A DNA stretch of 64,000 nucleotides from Celeribacter litoreus (GCF_020165855.1 NZ_JAIUFY010000013.1:186001-250000); one strand, 5' to 3'; shown: positions 35,680 to 43,558, counted from the stretch's first letter. Translations and numbers: made by a program. The notes: a model not told the origin generated them from the sequence alone.

Positions 35680-36639
35680 ATGAAACGGTTTCTACTGACC
35701 ACCGCATGCCTGTTGATGGCGTCGCCGACGCTCGCGGCGGAAATCTGGGTGAGTAATGAGAAGGACGACACGATCAGTGTGATCGACGTAGAGACGCTCG
35801 AGGTCACACGCACCATCCCGACGGGGGAGCGACCGCGCGGGATCACGTTCAACTCGGACTATTCACGGCTTTATATCTGCGCCTCGGACAGTGATGCGGT
35901 GCAGGTGATGGACCCCGTCACGGGCGAGATTTTGCACGACCTGCCGTCCGGTGAAGACCCCGAACAATTCGTGCTCGCGCCCGACAACCGTCATCTCTGG
36001 ATCGCGAACGAAGACGACGCTGTGACCACAGTTGTGGATGTTGAAACACGCAAGGTCGTCGCGCAGATCAACGTCGGGATTGAACCCGAAGGAATGGCAG
36101 TGTCGCCGGACGGAAAGACCGTCATCACGACTTCTGAGACCACCAACATGGCGCATTGGATCGACACGGAGTCGCATCAGATTTACGCCAACTCCCTCGT
36201 CGACGCGCGCCCGCGCCACGCGGAATTCGTGAATGAGGGAACTGAGCTTTGGGTGTCAGCAGAGATCGGTGGGACGATCTCAATCTTCGACACGGCCACG
36301 CAGCAGGAAAAAGCAAAGATCGGGTTCGAAATTCAGGGCGTGCATCCTGACCTGATCCAGCCCGTGGGTTTTGAATTCACGCCGGATCACAAGACCGCCT
36401 TCGTCGCGCTGGGTCCGTCCAACCATGTCGCTGTCATCGACGCGGAGACGCTCGAAGTTGAGGGCTACATCCTCGTCGGGCGCCGTGTTTGGCACCTCGC
36501 GTTTTCTCCGGACCATACGCGACTTTTCACGACGAACGGCGTGAGTGGGGACGTCACTGTGATTGATGTCGCCTCGCGAAAGCCGGTCAAAACGATCAAA
36601 GTCGGTCGCTTCCCTTGGGGCGCGGCGATGAAGCCTTGA
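35680..36639 (+). CDS. periplasmic YVTN beta-propeller protein of the PQQ system
   Basis: This 319-residue protein has a signal peptide ending LAA (about 1-18) and then some seven YVTN/NHL-type blades. Repeats such as VSNEKDDTISVIDVETLEV, VMDPVTGEI and VTVIDVASRKPVKTIKVG are visible. Propellers of this family occur with PQQ-dependent catabolism genes and the Lut-type lanthanide transport cluster. Its exact role is unknown. It starts 2 bp after the binding-protein stop and is surely co-transcribed. Confidence 0.86.
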   Translation: MKRFLLTTACLLMASPTLAAEIWVSNEKDDTISVIDVETLEVTRTIPTGERPRGITFNSDYSRLYICASDSDAVQVMDPVTGEILHDLPSGEDPEQFVLAPDNRHLWIANEDDAVTTVVDVETRKVVAQINVGIEPEGMAVSPDGKTVITTSETTNMAHWIDTESHQIYANSLVDARPRHAEFVNEGTELWVSAEIGGTISIFDTATQQEKAKIGFEIQGVHPDLIQPVGFEFTPDHKTAFVALGPSNHVAVIDAETLEVEGYILVGRRVWHLAFSPDHTRLFTTNGVSGDVTVIDVASRKPVKTIKVGRFPWGAAMKP

Positions 36640-36649
36640 GGAGAGCATC

Positions 36650-37093
36650 ATGCGATATCTGACACTGGCGGCGGCGCTGTTCGCAGCGACATCGGCGTTT
36701 GCGGATGATCACGATGAGGAGAAGATTTTCGGAATGGCGGGTATTCTGTCCGCGACCAATTCCGAGGATTTGCCTCTGATCCTTTTGTCAGCAGGACAGC
36801 CGTTGGCTGAGGCTCCGCTGAAACTCAAATCCGGCACCTATTATGAGATCGAGATTGAGGCCGACGGGTCGCAGGAGCTTGCGCTTGCGGGAGCTGATTT
36901 CTTTCGTGCGATCTGGATCGACGAGATTGTCATAGAAGGGATCGAAATCCGCCCCCTCGGCGTGGACAGTTTCGAATTCGATGAGGCCGGTACGATGGAA
37001 GTCAGCTTCGTTGCGATCAAGCCCGGCAGCTATGAGTTAAGAGTTCCGCAGTCCAAGGGCGATCTTCAACGTCTAAGCATCACCATCGAGTGA
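36650..37093 (+). CDS. small exported protein of the PQQ-linked ABC cluster
   Basis: This 147-residue protein has a signal peptide (about 1-18, ending SAFA), a short acidic stretch DDHDEE and then a beta-rich domain that may be cupredoxin-like (ending GSYELRVPQSKGDLQRLSITIE). I recognise no catalytic or clear metal-binding signature; Met, His and Cys ligands of a blue-copper site are not evident. It lies between the propeller and ATPase genes and overlaps the latter. Its fixed neighbourhood suggests a periplasmic accessory of the transporter. Confidence 0.72.
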   Translation: MRYLTLAAALFAATSAFADDHDEEKIFGMAGILSATNSEDLPLILLSAGQPLAEAPLKLKSGTYYEIEIEADGSQELALAGADFFRAIWIDEIVIEGIEIRPLGVDSFEFDEAGTMEVSFVAIKPGSYELRVPQSKGDLQRLSITIE

Positions 37094-37803
37094 TGGGGTT
37101 GAGCGTCGAACATATCTCCCACGACTGGGGCAAGAAGCGGGCGCTAGATGACGTCTCGTTTCATGTCGCGTACGGCGAGTTCTGTGCTCTGCTCGGGCCG
37201 AACGGTGCGGGGAAATCGACGCTCTTTGCCTTGCTCACCGGATTGGTTTCACCGCGTCAGGGGCGGATTGAAATTGCTGGATCGGATATCGCCACAGCGC
37301 CGCGTGCCGCCTTGTCGCGTATGGGCGTCGTGTTTCAGCAGCAGACGCTCGATCTCGATCTGACGGTTTGGCGGAACATGCTCTATTTCGCAGGACTGCA
37401 CGGTATCGTGGGTAAGGCCGCGCGCGTTGCGTCGCAAGAGGCGCTGGAGCGACTCGGAATGGTTGAGCGCGCGAAGGAGCGCGCGCGCGATCTCAACGGC
37501 GGGCATCGACGGCGGCTCGAAATTGCGCGGGCGCTGATGCATCAGCCGGAGGTGCTGTTGCTCGATGAGCCAACCGTTGGTCTCGATGCCGCCAGTCGGA
37601 AGTCCCTCACGGATCATGTCCATTCGCTGGCACAGGACACGAAATTGAGCGTCCTCTGGGCCACGCATTTGACGGATGAGGTCTATGCTGGGGATCGGCT
37701 CGTTGTTCTCCATCGTGGGGCGGTTCTCGAAAACGGCTACGCGCAGGAAACCAGCTCTGACCTGACGGACCGCTTTCTGTCTCTGACGGGAGAGGCCGCA
37801 TGA
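37093..37803 (+). CDS. ABC transporter ATP-binding protein of the PQQ alcohol dehydrogenase system
   Basis: This 236-residue ATPase is of the DrrA/CcmA type. It has Walker A GPNGAGKS, an unusual signature LNGGHRRRLEIARA (N and H in place of the common S and Q) and Walker B VLLLDEPTVGLD. The switch His is in ATHLTDE. It belongs to the ATPase family specific to PQQ alcohol dehydrogenase loci and pairs with the PedC-like permease, which it overlaps by four bases. A GTG at 37090 is an alternative start. Confidence 0.86.
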   Translation: MGLSVEHISHDWGKKRALDDVSFHVAYGEFCALLGPNGAGKSTLFALLTGLVSPRQGRIEIAGSDIATAPRAALSRMGVVFQQQTLDLDLTVWRNMLYFAGLHGIVGKAARVASQEALERLGMVERAKERARDLNGGHRRRLEIARALMHQPEVLLLDEPTVGLDAASRKSLTDHVHSLAQDTKLSVLWATHLTDEVYAGDRLVVLHRGAVLENGYAQETSSDLTDRFLSLTGEAA

Positions 37804-38591
37804 ACAACGCGCTCACAGCCTTGATTGCGATCTGTCAGCGCGAGTTGCTCCGCTTCTTCGGCCAGCGCGCACGGATGCTTGCTGCACTCGTCCGTCCGTT
37901 GATTTGGCTCCTCGTTTTTGCCGCCGGTTTCCGCGCGGCGCTCGGGTTGTCGATTACGCCGCCCTATGAGACCTACATCACCTATGAGAGCTACATCGTG
38001 CCGGGTCTCTGCGGAATGATCCTGTTGTTCAACGGGATGCAAAGCTCTCTGTCATTGGTCATGGATCGGGAGATGGGGACCATGCGCCTCTTGCTCACGG
38101 CACCGGTGCCGCGATGGTGGCTCTTGTCGTGCAAGCTCATCGCGGGGGCGGTGATTTCGGTGCTGCAGGCCTATGTCTTTCTCGCCGTCTGCGCAATGTA
38201 TGGGATCACCTTTGCGCCGGTGAGCTATATCCTCGCGCTGCCCGCATTGTTCCTCACTGCATTGATGCTCGGCGCGCTCGGCATTGCGCTGTCATCGACC
38301 GTCAAACAATTGGAGAACTTCGCAGGCGTCATGAACTTCGTGATCTTCCCGATGTTCTTCCTCTCATCCGCGCTCTACCCGCTCTGGAAAATGGCGGAAG
38401 CATCGGCACTTTTGCGCGACATATGTTTGGTCAATCCGTTCACGCATGGCGTCGAAATGATCCGGTTCGCGCTCTACCAAAAGGTTGATTGGATCAACTG
38501 GGCGGTGACGCTCGTCGCTCTCGCGGTGTTCCTCGGGCTAGCGCTCTGGGGATACAATCCGGCCAAGCGACTGATTTCCCGTAAAGTCTAG
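37800..38591 (+). CDS. ABC-2 type permease, PedC-like
   Basis: This 263-residue membrane protein has six helices and the ABC-2 motif region (SSLSLVMDREMGTMRLLLTAPVPRWWLL, then the NFVIFPMFFLSSALYPL segment). It belongs to the alcohol ABC transporter permease (PedC) group. It is the last gene of the binding protein-propeller-ATPase-permease run. ABC-2 permeases normally export, yet genetic work in P. putida ties PedA1A2BC to growth with rare earths, so the direction of transport is open. Confidence 0.86.
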   Translation: MNNALTALIAICQRELLRFFGQRARMLAALVRPLIWLLVFAAGFRAALGLSITPPYETYITYESYIVPGLCGMILLFNGMQSSLSLVMDREMGTMRLLLTAPVPRWWLLSCKLIAGAVISVLQAYVFLAVCAMYGITFAPVSYILALPALFLTALMLGALGIALSSTVKQLENFAGVMNFVIFPMFFLSSALYPLWKMAEASALLRDICLVNPFTHGVEMIRFALYQKVDWINWAVTLVALAVFLGLALWGYNPAKRLISRKV

Positions 38592-38617
38592 GTCGCATAT
38601 TCGACCCGACCTTGGTC
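38591..38617 (+). promoter_or_regulatory. direct repeat GGTCGCA with GACCTTGGTC upstream of the Sel1-like gene
   Basis: GGTCGCA occurs at 38591 and again at 38614, 23 bp apart in direct orientation. The second is in GACCTTGGTC (38608-38617). The spacing equals that upstream of the NosR-like gene. Confidence 0.6.
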
Positions 38618-38671
38618 GCATTCGGGAAGTGCTGTGTCTCTGGCATCCTTGGATCAAAGGGAGGCGCCATC

Positions 38672-39241
38672 ATGAGAGTGAGCGTATGTATCATCGGGGC
38701 GTGTCTCGCCCTGCCGCTTTGGGCTGAGGACAAGGCGATGGATCTCGGGCCGGACACAGAAGTGTCTGAAGACGGCATTCTCAACCCGCACGAGATGTCG
38801 ATGGCTCAGGTTATGGACAAGATCAGGCAGGGTGAGACCGGCATGGTGCTCTGTTCGCAGGGGTATCTCGTCACGAAATCCGGCCGTCACGAATTGGCGC
38901 GAGAATTGTTCTCGAATTGCTCGGACGCGGGGTGGACAGGGACCATGACGTGGATGAGCCAACTCGACGATAACGGTTTGGGCGGCCCTCAGGACCTCGA
39001 AGCCGCGGCCGAGTGGAACCGCAAAGCGGCGGAGGCAGGCGATCCGGTCGGCAAGTTCAATCACGGTCTGGACCTGATGCGCGGCTGGGGTGTGGCGCGT
39101 GATCCGGAGGCAGGTCGTGCTTTGGTCGATGAAGCCGCGCGGGATGGGTTGCCGGTGGCCAAGCGACTGCAAGCGGCGGAATATGATCTCGATGAGGTCA
39201 CGCCTGATGCCGATGAATGGCGGTATTTCCAACTATATTGA
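38672..39241 (+). CDS. exported Sel1-like repeat protein
   Basis: This 189-residue protein has a signal peptide (about 1-18) and helical Sel1/TPR-type repeats. One is AAAEWNRKAAEAGDPVGKFNHGLDLMRGWGV, which I give here only in part: residues about 105-135, with the typical A-x-W and G-x-G positions. Two cysteines are well separated and could form a disulfide. The start at 38672 follows AAAGGGAGG. Its own motif-bearing promoter and position inside the island suggest a periplasmic accessory or scaffold for alcohol oxidation; no specific function can be assigned. Confidence 0.75.
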   Translation: MRVSVCIIGACLALPLWAEDKAMDLGPDTEVSEDGILNPHEMSMAQVMDKIRQGETGMVLCSQGYLVTKSGRHELARELFSNCSDAGWTGTMTWMSQLDDNGLGGPQDLEAAAEWNRKAAEAGDPVGKFNHGLDLMRGWGVARDPEAGRALVDEAARDGLPVAKRLQAAEYDLDEVTPDADEWRYFQLY

Positions 39242-39267
39242 ACTCCTCCAGGGGGAGGGTTGAGGGA

Positions 39268-39295
39268 GACGCCTACGACTTTGGTCGTAGGCGTC
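39268..39295 (+). terminator. strong hairpin after the Sel1-like gene
   Basis: A perfect 12-bp stem (GACGCCTACGAC with GTCGTAGGCGTC) has a 4-nt loop and is followed by TTTCG. It can act as a terminator. Its tip contains the island's GACTTTGGTC motif, so the same DNA may instead, or also, be an operator. Confidence 0.55.
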
Positions 39296-39309
39296 TTTCG
39301 ACCAATGTC
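39277..39309. promoter_or_regulatory. two GAC-N-TTGGTC sites in opposite orientation upstream of the cytochrome c gene
   Basis: GACTTTGGTC lies at 39277-39286, and GACCAATGTC (reverse of GACATTGGTC) at 39300-39309. They start 23 bp apart. A degenerate FNR-like site, TTGCGCGAGATCAA, follows at 39321-39334. Confidence 0.55.
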
Positions 39310-39396
39310 GCCCCGTGCTGTTGCGCGAGATCAAGCCTTTGAACGGGCCAATCCGCGAAGGTGCTTTCGAACATGAAAGCGCCTTAGGAGGTTCTT

Positions 39397-39783
39397 ATGA
39401 AATCAGGATTTATGTTTGCAGCCGTTGTCCCGGCTTTCTTCGCAATCACTGCGCAAGCGGGCGAATATGACGCGCTCAAGATTTCTGCCGGTGAGGATTT
39501 TTTCGATAAGGAATGCCACCGCTGCCACTCCGTTGATGCGGATCGGGCGAGCTATGGTCCGCTTTTGAATGGCGTCGTCGGTCGGAAAGCCGGCTCTTTT
39601 GAGGGCTACCCCTACTCTGAGGTTCTGCAGAATGCAGGCTTCGTTTGGACGGAAGGTGCCATTCGCGCATGGATGGAAGATAACGACGGTCTCGTCCCAG
39701 GGACGAAGATGCGCCACGTTGGCGTCAGTGATCCGACCGTTCAGGACTTCATTGTGAGCTATCTGGCGTCGCTGACCGAGTGA
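39397..39783 (+). CDS. small periplasmic class I cytochrome c
   Basis: This 128-residue protein has a signal peptide ending AQA (about 1-21), one haem motif CHRCH near residue 40, and the Met ligand in GTKMRHVG near residue 107. The spacing is that of short c2/c550-type cytochromes. In the island it is a natural electron carrier between the PQQ dehydrogenase (or the PedF-like cytochrome) and the terminal oxidase. AGGAGG lies upstream of the start, and the gene has its own promoter region with island motifs. Confidence 0.87.
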   Translation: MKSGFMFAAVVPAFFAITAQAGEYDALKISAGEDFFDKECHRCHSVDADRASYGPLLNGVVGRKAGSFEGYPYSEVLQNAGFVWTEGAIRAWMEDNDGLVPGTKMRHVGVSDPTVQDFIVSYLASLTE

Positions 39784-39794
39784 CGGAAGAGCGG

Positions 39795-40433
39795 TCAGGT
39801 CAGGTGGGCCGGTTGGCCCGCCAGCCGCAAGTGGCGCGTTGCCAATCGGCGGGCCTCTGACTCCACGTGTGTCACCAGTAGGGTTGTGACCTGATGAGTG
39901 CTTCGAAGGCTCTCGAACAGGCTCATCATCTCGTCCGCGAGGGCGGGATCGAGTGAGACAAAGGGTTCGTCGAGCAAAAGCAACTCTGGATCGGCTGCGA
40001 AGGCGCGGGCGAGGGAAAGTCTGCGCTGTTGGCCGAGGGAGAGCTGCGTAGGGAAGTGATCGGCCTTGTCCTGCAATCCAACCGCAGCGAGCCAATTCAT
40101 CGCCGTGTCGCGGGAGCAGCCGGTGGTGAGCGTTATGTTCTGGAGGCTCGATCTCCACGGGAGCAGCGTTGGCTCTTGAAAAACCGTCGCAATCCGTTCG
40201 GGCCGCCGGACGTCTCCGGTATAGTCGGTGTGTAGTCCCGAAATCACGCGCAGCAGGGTCGACTTGCCGACACCCGACGGGCCGGTCAGTGCAACGGTTT
40301 CACTCGGGAGGATATCAAGCCGAATGGCTCCGAGGATTGGAGCCCCACCTGCGCGCACTTCTTCGAGCCGCAGGCTCAGGGGGAGGCGCATGCGCTCCCC
40401 CTCGCTGTGAGTGATGTCCAATGACATCTGCAT
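39795..40433 (-). CDS. ABC transporter ATP-binding protein, NitT/TauT type
   Basis: This 212-residue ATPase is compact. It has Walker A GPSGVGKS, a Q-loop VFQEPTLLPWRS typical of nitrate/taurine-type ATPases, the signature LSLGQQRRLSLARA and Walker B LLLLDEPFVSLD. The switch His is in VTHVESEA. The ATG at 40433 lies 4 nt past the stop of the upstream binding-protein gene, indicating coupling; Met codons at 40427 and 40391 are alternatives. The matching permease is not next to it but at 28.9-29.7 kb. Confidence 0.84.
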   Translation of the reverse strand: MQMSLDITHSEGERMRLPLSLRLEEVRAGGAPILGAIRLDILPSETVALTGPSGVGKSTLLRVISGLHTDYTGDVRRPERIATVFQEPTLLPWRSSLQNITLTTGCSRDTAMNWLAAVGLQDKADHFPTQLSLGQQRRLSLARAFAADPELLLLDEPFVSLDPALADEMMSLFESLRSTHQVTTLLVTHVESEARRLATRHLRLAGQPAHLT

Positions 40434-40437
40434 CGGC

Positions 40438-41415
40438 TCAGGACGACGGTTCGTAGAAGAGGCCATCCGGCAATGTGGTTGCCTTGCCAACGAGGTCCTC
40501 ACCGCCGAGATCGGCCATGAGAGACAGCATCTTTGCTGCGTCCTCTTTGGAGACGGAGCCTTCTGCAGGGATGCCCGCAATCCAGCCGGCTTTGAGAGCG
40601 TCGAATTGTGCGTCGTTTTTCACGTTCATCCGATCGCGCAAGCGATCCCAAGCGGCGTCATCTTTCGCGAGCAACTCTTTCGCTGCACGCGAGGCGCGGG
40701 AGAGGCCTTCGACTACTTCGGGGTGCTGTTCGAGAACTTCTCCGCGCACCACATAGCCGAGCAAGGGGGTGTCCGGGTTGAGGCCGAGAGAAACCGCAGC
40801 CTCGGAGGTCGATGTCAGGAGGCGCATACCGGAGGCTTCCATCTTCGCACCGAAATGCCAGAAGTTGATCGCACCATCCAACTCACCACCAAGAGCCGCT
40901 TTAAAAATCAGAGGTGGGGCGCCAAAGACCTGTTCCGTCTCACCTTTTAGGTCGAGCCCGCTCTGCTTCTCAGCATAGGCGCGTAGGATCAGCCAGCTTT
41001 TGTCGTTCGGACCACCTGCGATCCCGACTTTTCCGCCCGCGAGATCTGCAAGGCTCTGTGCATTGCTGTCTTTCGGGACATAGATGCCACCGACCGCTTT
41101 GGAATACGGGATAAAGACATAATCTTTGCCCTCTGCGCGCTGGGATGCGACCCACAGCCAGTCGGCAACAATCATGTCCACTTCGCCTGCCGCAAGGGCA
41201 ACGCGAGACGCGGGGCCACCAGCGACATCCATTGCCTCAAGGGTAAAGCCGTTCGCGGAGTCGAACCCGTTGTGTTGGATAGTGTCGACCTCCCACGCCA
41301 CGGTCCCGGACATGTAGAGAGCGGCTTTGAGGGTCGGTGTGTCTTCTGCTTTCGCGGAGCCGGCGATAACTGCGGCGGCCGTGAGGATAGATAGCCCTTT
41401 GATGAATTTGGTCAT
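40438..41415 (-). CDS. ABC transporter substrate-binding protein, NitT/TauT type
   Basis: This 325-residue periplasmic protein has a signal peptide ending AKA (about 1-22). The fold follows the SsuA/TauA pattern: GGPASRVALAAGEVDMIVADW, then a lobe with GIAGGPNDKSW. The ligand is not predictable. Its operon partner is the ATPase downstream. GGGAGGA precedes the chosen start at 41415; the longer frame lacks a signal. It is divergent from the alcohol dehydrogenase gene, and the 213-bp spacer holds several GGTCGTA motifs, suggesting co-regulation. Confidence 0.84.
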   Translation of the reverse strand: MTKFIKGLSILTAAAVIAGSAKAEDTPTLKAALYMSGTVAWEVDTIQHNGFDSANGFTLEAMDVAGGPASRVALAAGEVDMIVADWLWVASQRAEGKDYVFIPYSKAVGGIYVPKDSNAQSLADLAGGKVGIAGGPNDKSWLILRAYAEKQSGLDLKGETEQVFGAPPLIFKAALGGELDGAINFWHFGAKMEASGMRLLTSTSEAAVSLGLNPDTPLLGYVVRGEVLEQHPEVVEGLSRASRAAKELLAKDDAAWDRLRDRMNVKNDAQFDALKAGWIAGIPAEGSVSKEDAAKMLSLMADLGGEDLVGKATTLPDGLFYEPSS

Positions 41416-41466
41416 GGTGAGTCCTCCCTGAATTTCGAGAGTAGGAGGGAGAGGTCTCGGTGGAAA

Positions 41467-41479
41467 TACGACCAAAGCA
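41467..41479 (-). promoter_or_regulatory. GGTCGTA motif (minus strand) between the binding protein and PQQ dehydrogenase genes
   Basis: TACGACC at 41467-41473 continues as AAAGCA. On the minus strand this reads TGCTTTGGTCGTA, close to the copy upstream of the NosR-like gene. Confidence 0.55.
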
Positions 41480-41496
41480 CGGGCCGAAAAGGGGTG

Positions 41497-41517
41497 GGTC
41501 GTAGCGGATTTACGACC
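41497..41517. promoter_or_regulatory. inverted repeat GGTCGTA-N7-TACGACC upstream of the PQQ dehydrogenase
   Basis: Two perfect 7-base arms (41497-41503 and 41511-41517) form a 21-bp inverted repeat 112 bp upstream of the dehydrogenase ATG. This is the most symmetric copy of the island motif. Confidence 0.62.
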
Positions 41518-41628
41518 AATGGCCAATTTAAAGCTCACGCCCTCGTGACCCACGATACGACACAGTGCTGCCGATGGTGAAGACTCGCTTCAAGAGGTGC
41601 CAAGGGCAGATCAAAGGGAGGAAGACTC

Positions 41629-43395
41629 ATGAAAAAGTTCGTATCCGCCAGTTTGGCGGCTGTGCTCTGTGTTGGCACAGCGACCGCGTCCTTCGCGGCC
41701 GTGACTGAAGAAGATCTGTTGAATGACGCCAGCACCACGGGCGACGTTCTCACCAACGGGATGGGCCGCGATCTGCAGCGCTACTCCCCGATGGACACTC
41801 TGAATAAAGACAACGTGCAAAACCTCGTTCCTGCGTGGGCCTTCTCGTTCGGTGGTGAAAAGCAGCGCGGTCAGGAAACCCAGCCGCTCATCCATGATGG
41901 CATCATGTATGTGACGGGCTCCTATTCGCGCCTCTATGCCATCGACGTCGAGACCGGCAAGGAAATCTGGCAATACGACGCCCGCCTTCCCGAAGGCATC
42001 CTTCCCTGCTGTGACGTGATCAACCGCGGCGGCGCGATCTACGGCGACAACATCTATTTCGGCACGCTCGACGCACGCATCGTGGCGCTGGACCTCAAAA
42101 CCGGCGACGTGAAATGGAACAAGAAGATCGCCAACTACAAAGAAGGTTACTCCTACACGGCAGCTCCGCTGATTGTTGACGGCCTCGTCGTGACTGGTAA
42201 CTCCGGCGGTGAATTCGGTATCGTTGGCGAAGTTCAGGCCCGTGACGCTGAAACCGGTGATCTGGTTTGGACCCGTCCGGTGATCGAAGGTCACATGGGC
42301 ACGCTCAACGGCGAAGAGTCCACGATGACCGGCACGCTGAACGCAACCTGGCCGGGCGACATGTGGAAAACCGGCGGTGGCGCAACGTGGCTCGGCGGTT
42401 CTTATGACGCCGACACCGACACTTTGATCTTCGGCACCGGCAACCCTGCGCCGTGGAACTCGCACCTCCGTGACGCGGGCACCCCGAAAGAGGGCAACAC
42501 CGGCGACAACCTTTACGCAGCCTCCCGTCTCGGCATCGATCCGGCCACCGGCGAGATCAAATGGCACTTCCAGACCACACCGCGCGAAGGCTGGGACTTT
42601 GACGGTGTGAACGAAGTGGTGGCCTACACCGACCGTGATGGCAATAAGCGCTACGGCACGGCCGACCGCAACGGCTTCTTCTACGTCCTGAACCGTGAAG
42701 ATGGCGCATTTGTTTCTGCCGCCCCGTTCGTGTCAGATATCTCCTGGGCCGAAGGCATCGATGAAAACGGTCGCCCGATCTACAACGAAGAAAACCGTCC
42801 GGGGAACCCGCTCGAAGCTGAAAAAGGCGAGATGGTCTTCTCCGTGCCGTCCTTCCTCGGTGGTAAGAACTGGATGCCGATGGCGTTCTCCCAGCGCACC
42901 GGTAACTTCTATGTGCCGTCCAACGAATGGGGCATGGACATCTGGAACGAGCCGATCGCCTACAAAAAAGGTGCTGCGTACCTCGGCGCTGGCTTCACCA
43001 TCAAACCGATCTTCGAAGATCACATTGGTTCTCTGAAAGCGATCGATCCGGATACCGGCGAGATCAAGTGGAACTTCAAGAACGATGCGCCTCTCTGGGG
43101 TGGCGTGATGACCACCGCTGGCGGCCTCGTGTTCTTTGGCACACCTGAAGGTGAGTTCATTGCCCTCGACGACGAAACCGGTGAGAAACTGTGGTCCTTC
43201 CAGACCGGCTCCGGCATCGTTGGTCAGCCTGTGACCTGGGAACAAAACGGTGAGCAGTACGTCTCTGTCGTATCCGGCTGGGGTGGCGCTGTTCCGCTCT
43301 GGGGTGGCGAAGTGGCCAAGAAAGTGAACTACCTGAACCAAGGTGGCACTGTTTGGACCTTCAAACTGCCGAAGCAACTGGCCTCCGCCAACTAA
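41629..43395 (+). CDS. PQQ-dependent alcohol dehydrogenase, lanthanide-type (ExaF/PedH-like)
   Basis: This 588-residue periplasmic quinoprotein has a signal peptide (1-23) and an eight-bladed propeller. It aligns along its length with ethanol dehydrogenases of the ExaA group ([31 protein letters not shown]-like, [18 protein letters not shown]). The vicinal disulfide pair is C127-C128. The catalytic Asp is D323, and D325 two residues on (WDFDG) is the extra acidic ligand found in lanthanide-dependent enzymes; the calcium enzyme ExaA has Ser there. No haem motif is present. Ethanol and other short alcohols are the likely substrates, forming aldehydes, with electrons passed to cytochrome c. No pqq synthesis genes are in the window. 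GGGAGG precedes the start. Confidence 0.92.
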   Translation: MKKFVSASLAAVLCVGTATASFAAVTEEDLLNDASTTGDVLTNGMGRDLQRYSPMDTLNKDNVQNLVPAWAFSFGGEKQRGQETQPLIHDGIMYVTGSYSRLYAIDVETGKEIWQYDARLPEGILPCCDVINRGGAIYGDNIYFGTLDARIVALDLKTGDVKWNKKIANYKEGYSYTAAPLIVDGLVVTGNSGGEFGIVGEVQARDAETGDLVWTRPVIEGHMGTLNGEESTMTGTLNATWPGDMWKTGGGATWLGGSYDADTDTLIFGTGNPAPWNSHLRDAGTPKEGNTGDNLYAASRLGIDPATGEIKWHFQTTPREGWDFDGVNEVVAYTDRDGNKRYGTADRNGFFYVLNREDGAFVSAAPFVSDISWAEGIDENGRPIYNEENRPGNPLEAEKGEMVFSVPSFLGGKNWMPMAFSQRTGNFYVPSNEWGMDIWNEPIAYKKGAAYLGAGFTIKPIFEDHIGSLKAIDPDTGEIKWNFKNDAPLWGGVMTTAGGLVFFGTPEGEFIALDDETGEKLWSFQTGSGIVGQPVTWEQNGEQYVSVVSGWGGAVPLWGGEVAKKVNYLNQGGTVWTFKLPKQLASAN

Positions 43396-43421
43396 GTTTC
43401 GAAAAGCACTGAAAGATTTGA

Positions 43422-43449
43422 ACACCCCGCTCTTTTGCGGGGTGTTTTT
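43422..43449 (+). terminator. terminator after the PQQ dehydrogenase
   Basis: A perfect 9-bp stem (ACACCCCGC / GCGGGGTGT, loop TCTTTT) runs into a T-run, which is a textbook intrinsic terminator closing the alcohol-oxidation island. Confidence 0.9.
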
Positions 43450-43558
43450 GTATATCCTGCATTTTTTCACACTTTTCTGCGACGCAGCATTGCGCCTGCG
43501 CATTTACGCACTGCTGGGTTTCTTCAATTTTTCTGGCCGTCTGGTAAAAACTTTGTTG

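Noticed and set aside
41629-43395. Assignment of the dehydrogenase as XoxF or MxaF methanol dehydrogenase
   Set aside because: The flanking sequences ([28 protein letters not shown]) follow the ExaA/PedH ethanol dehydrogenase group rather than methanol dehydrogenases, and PedF- and PedC-like neighbours agree.
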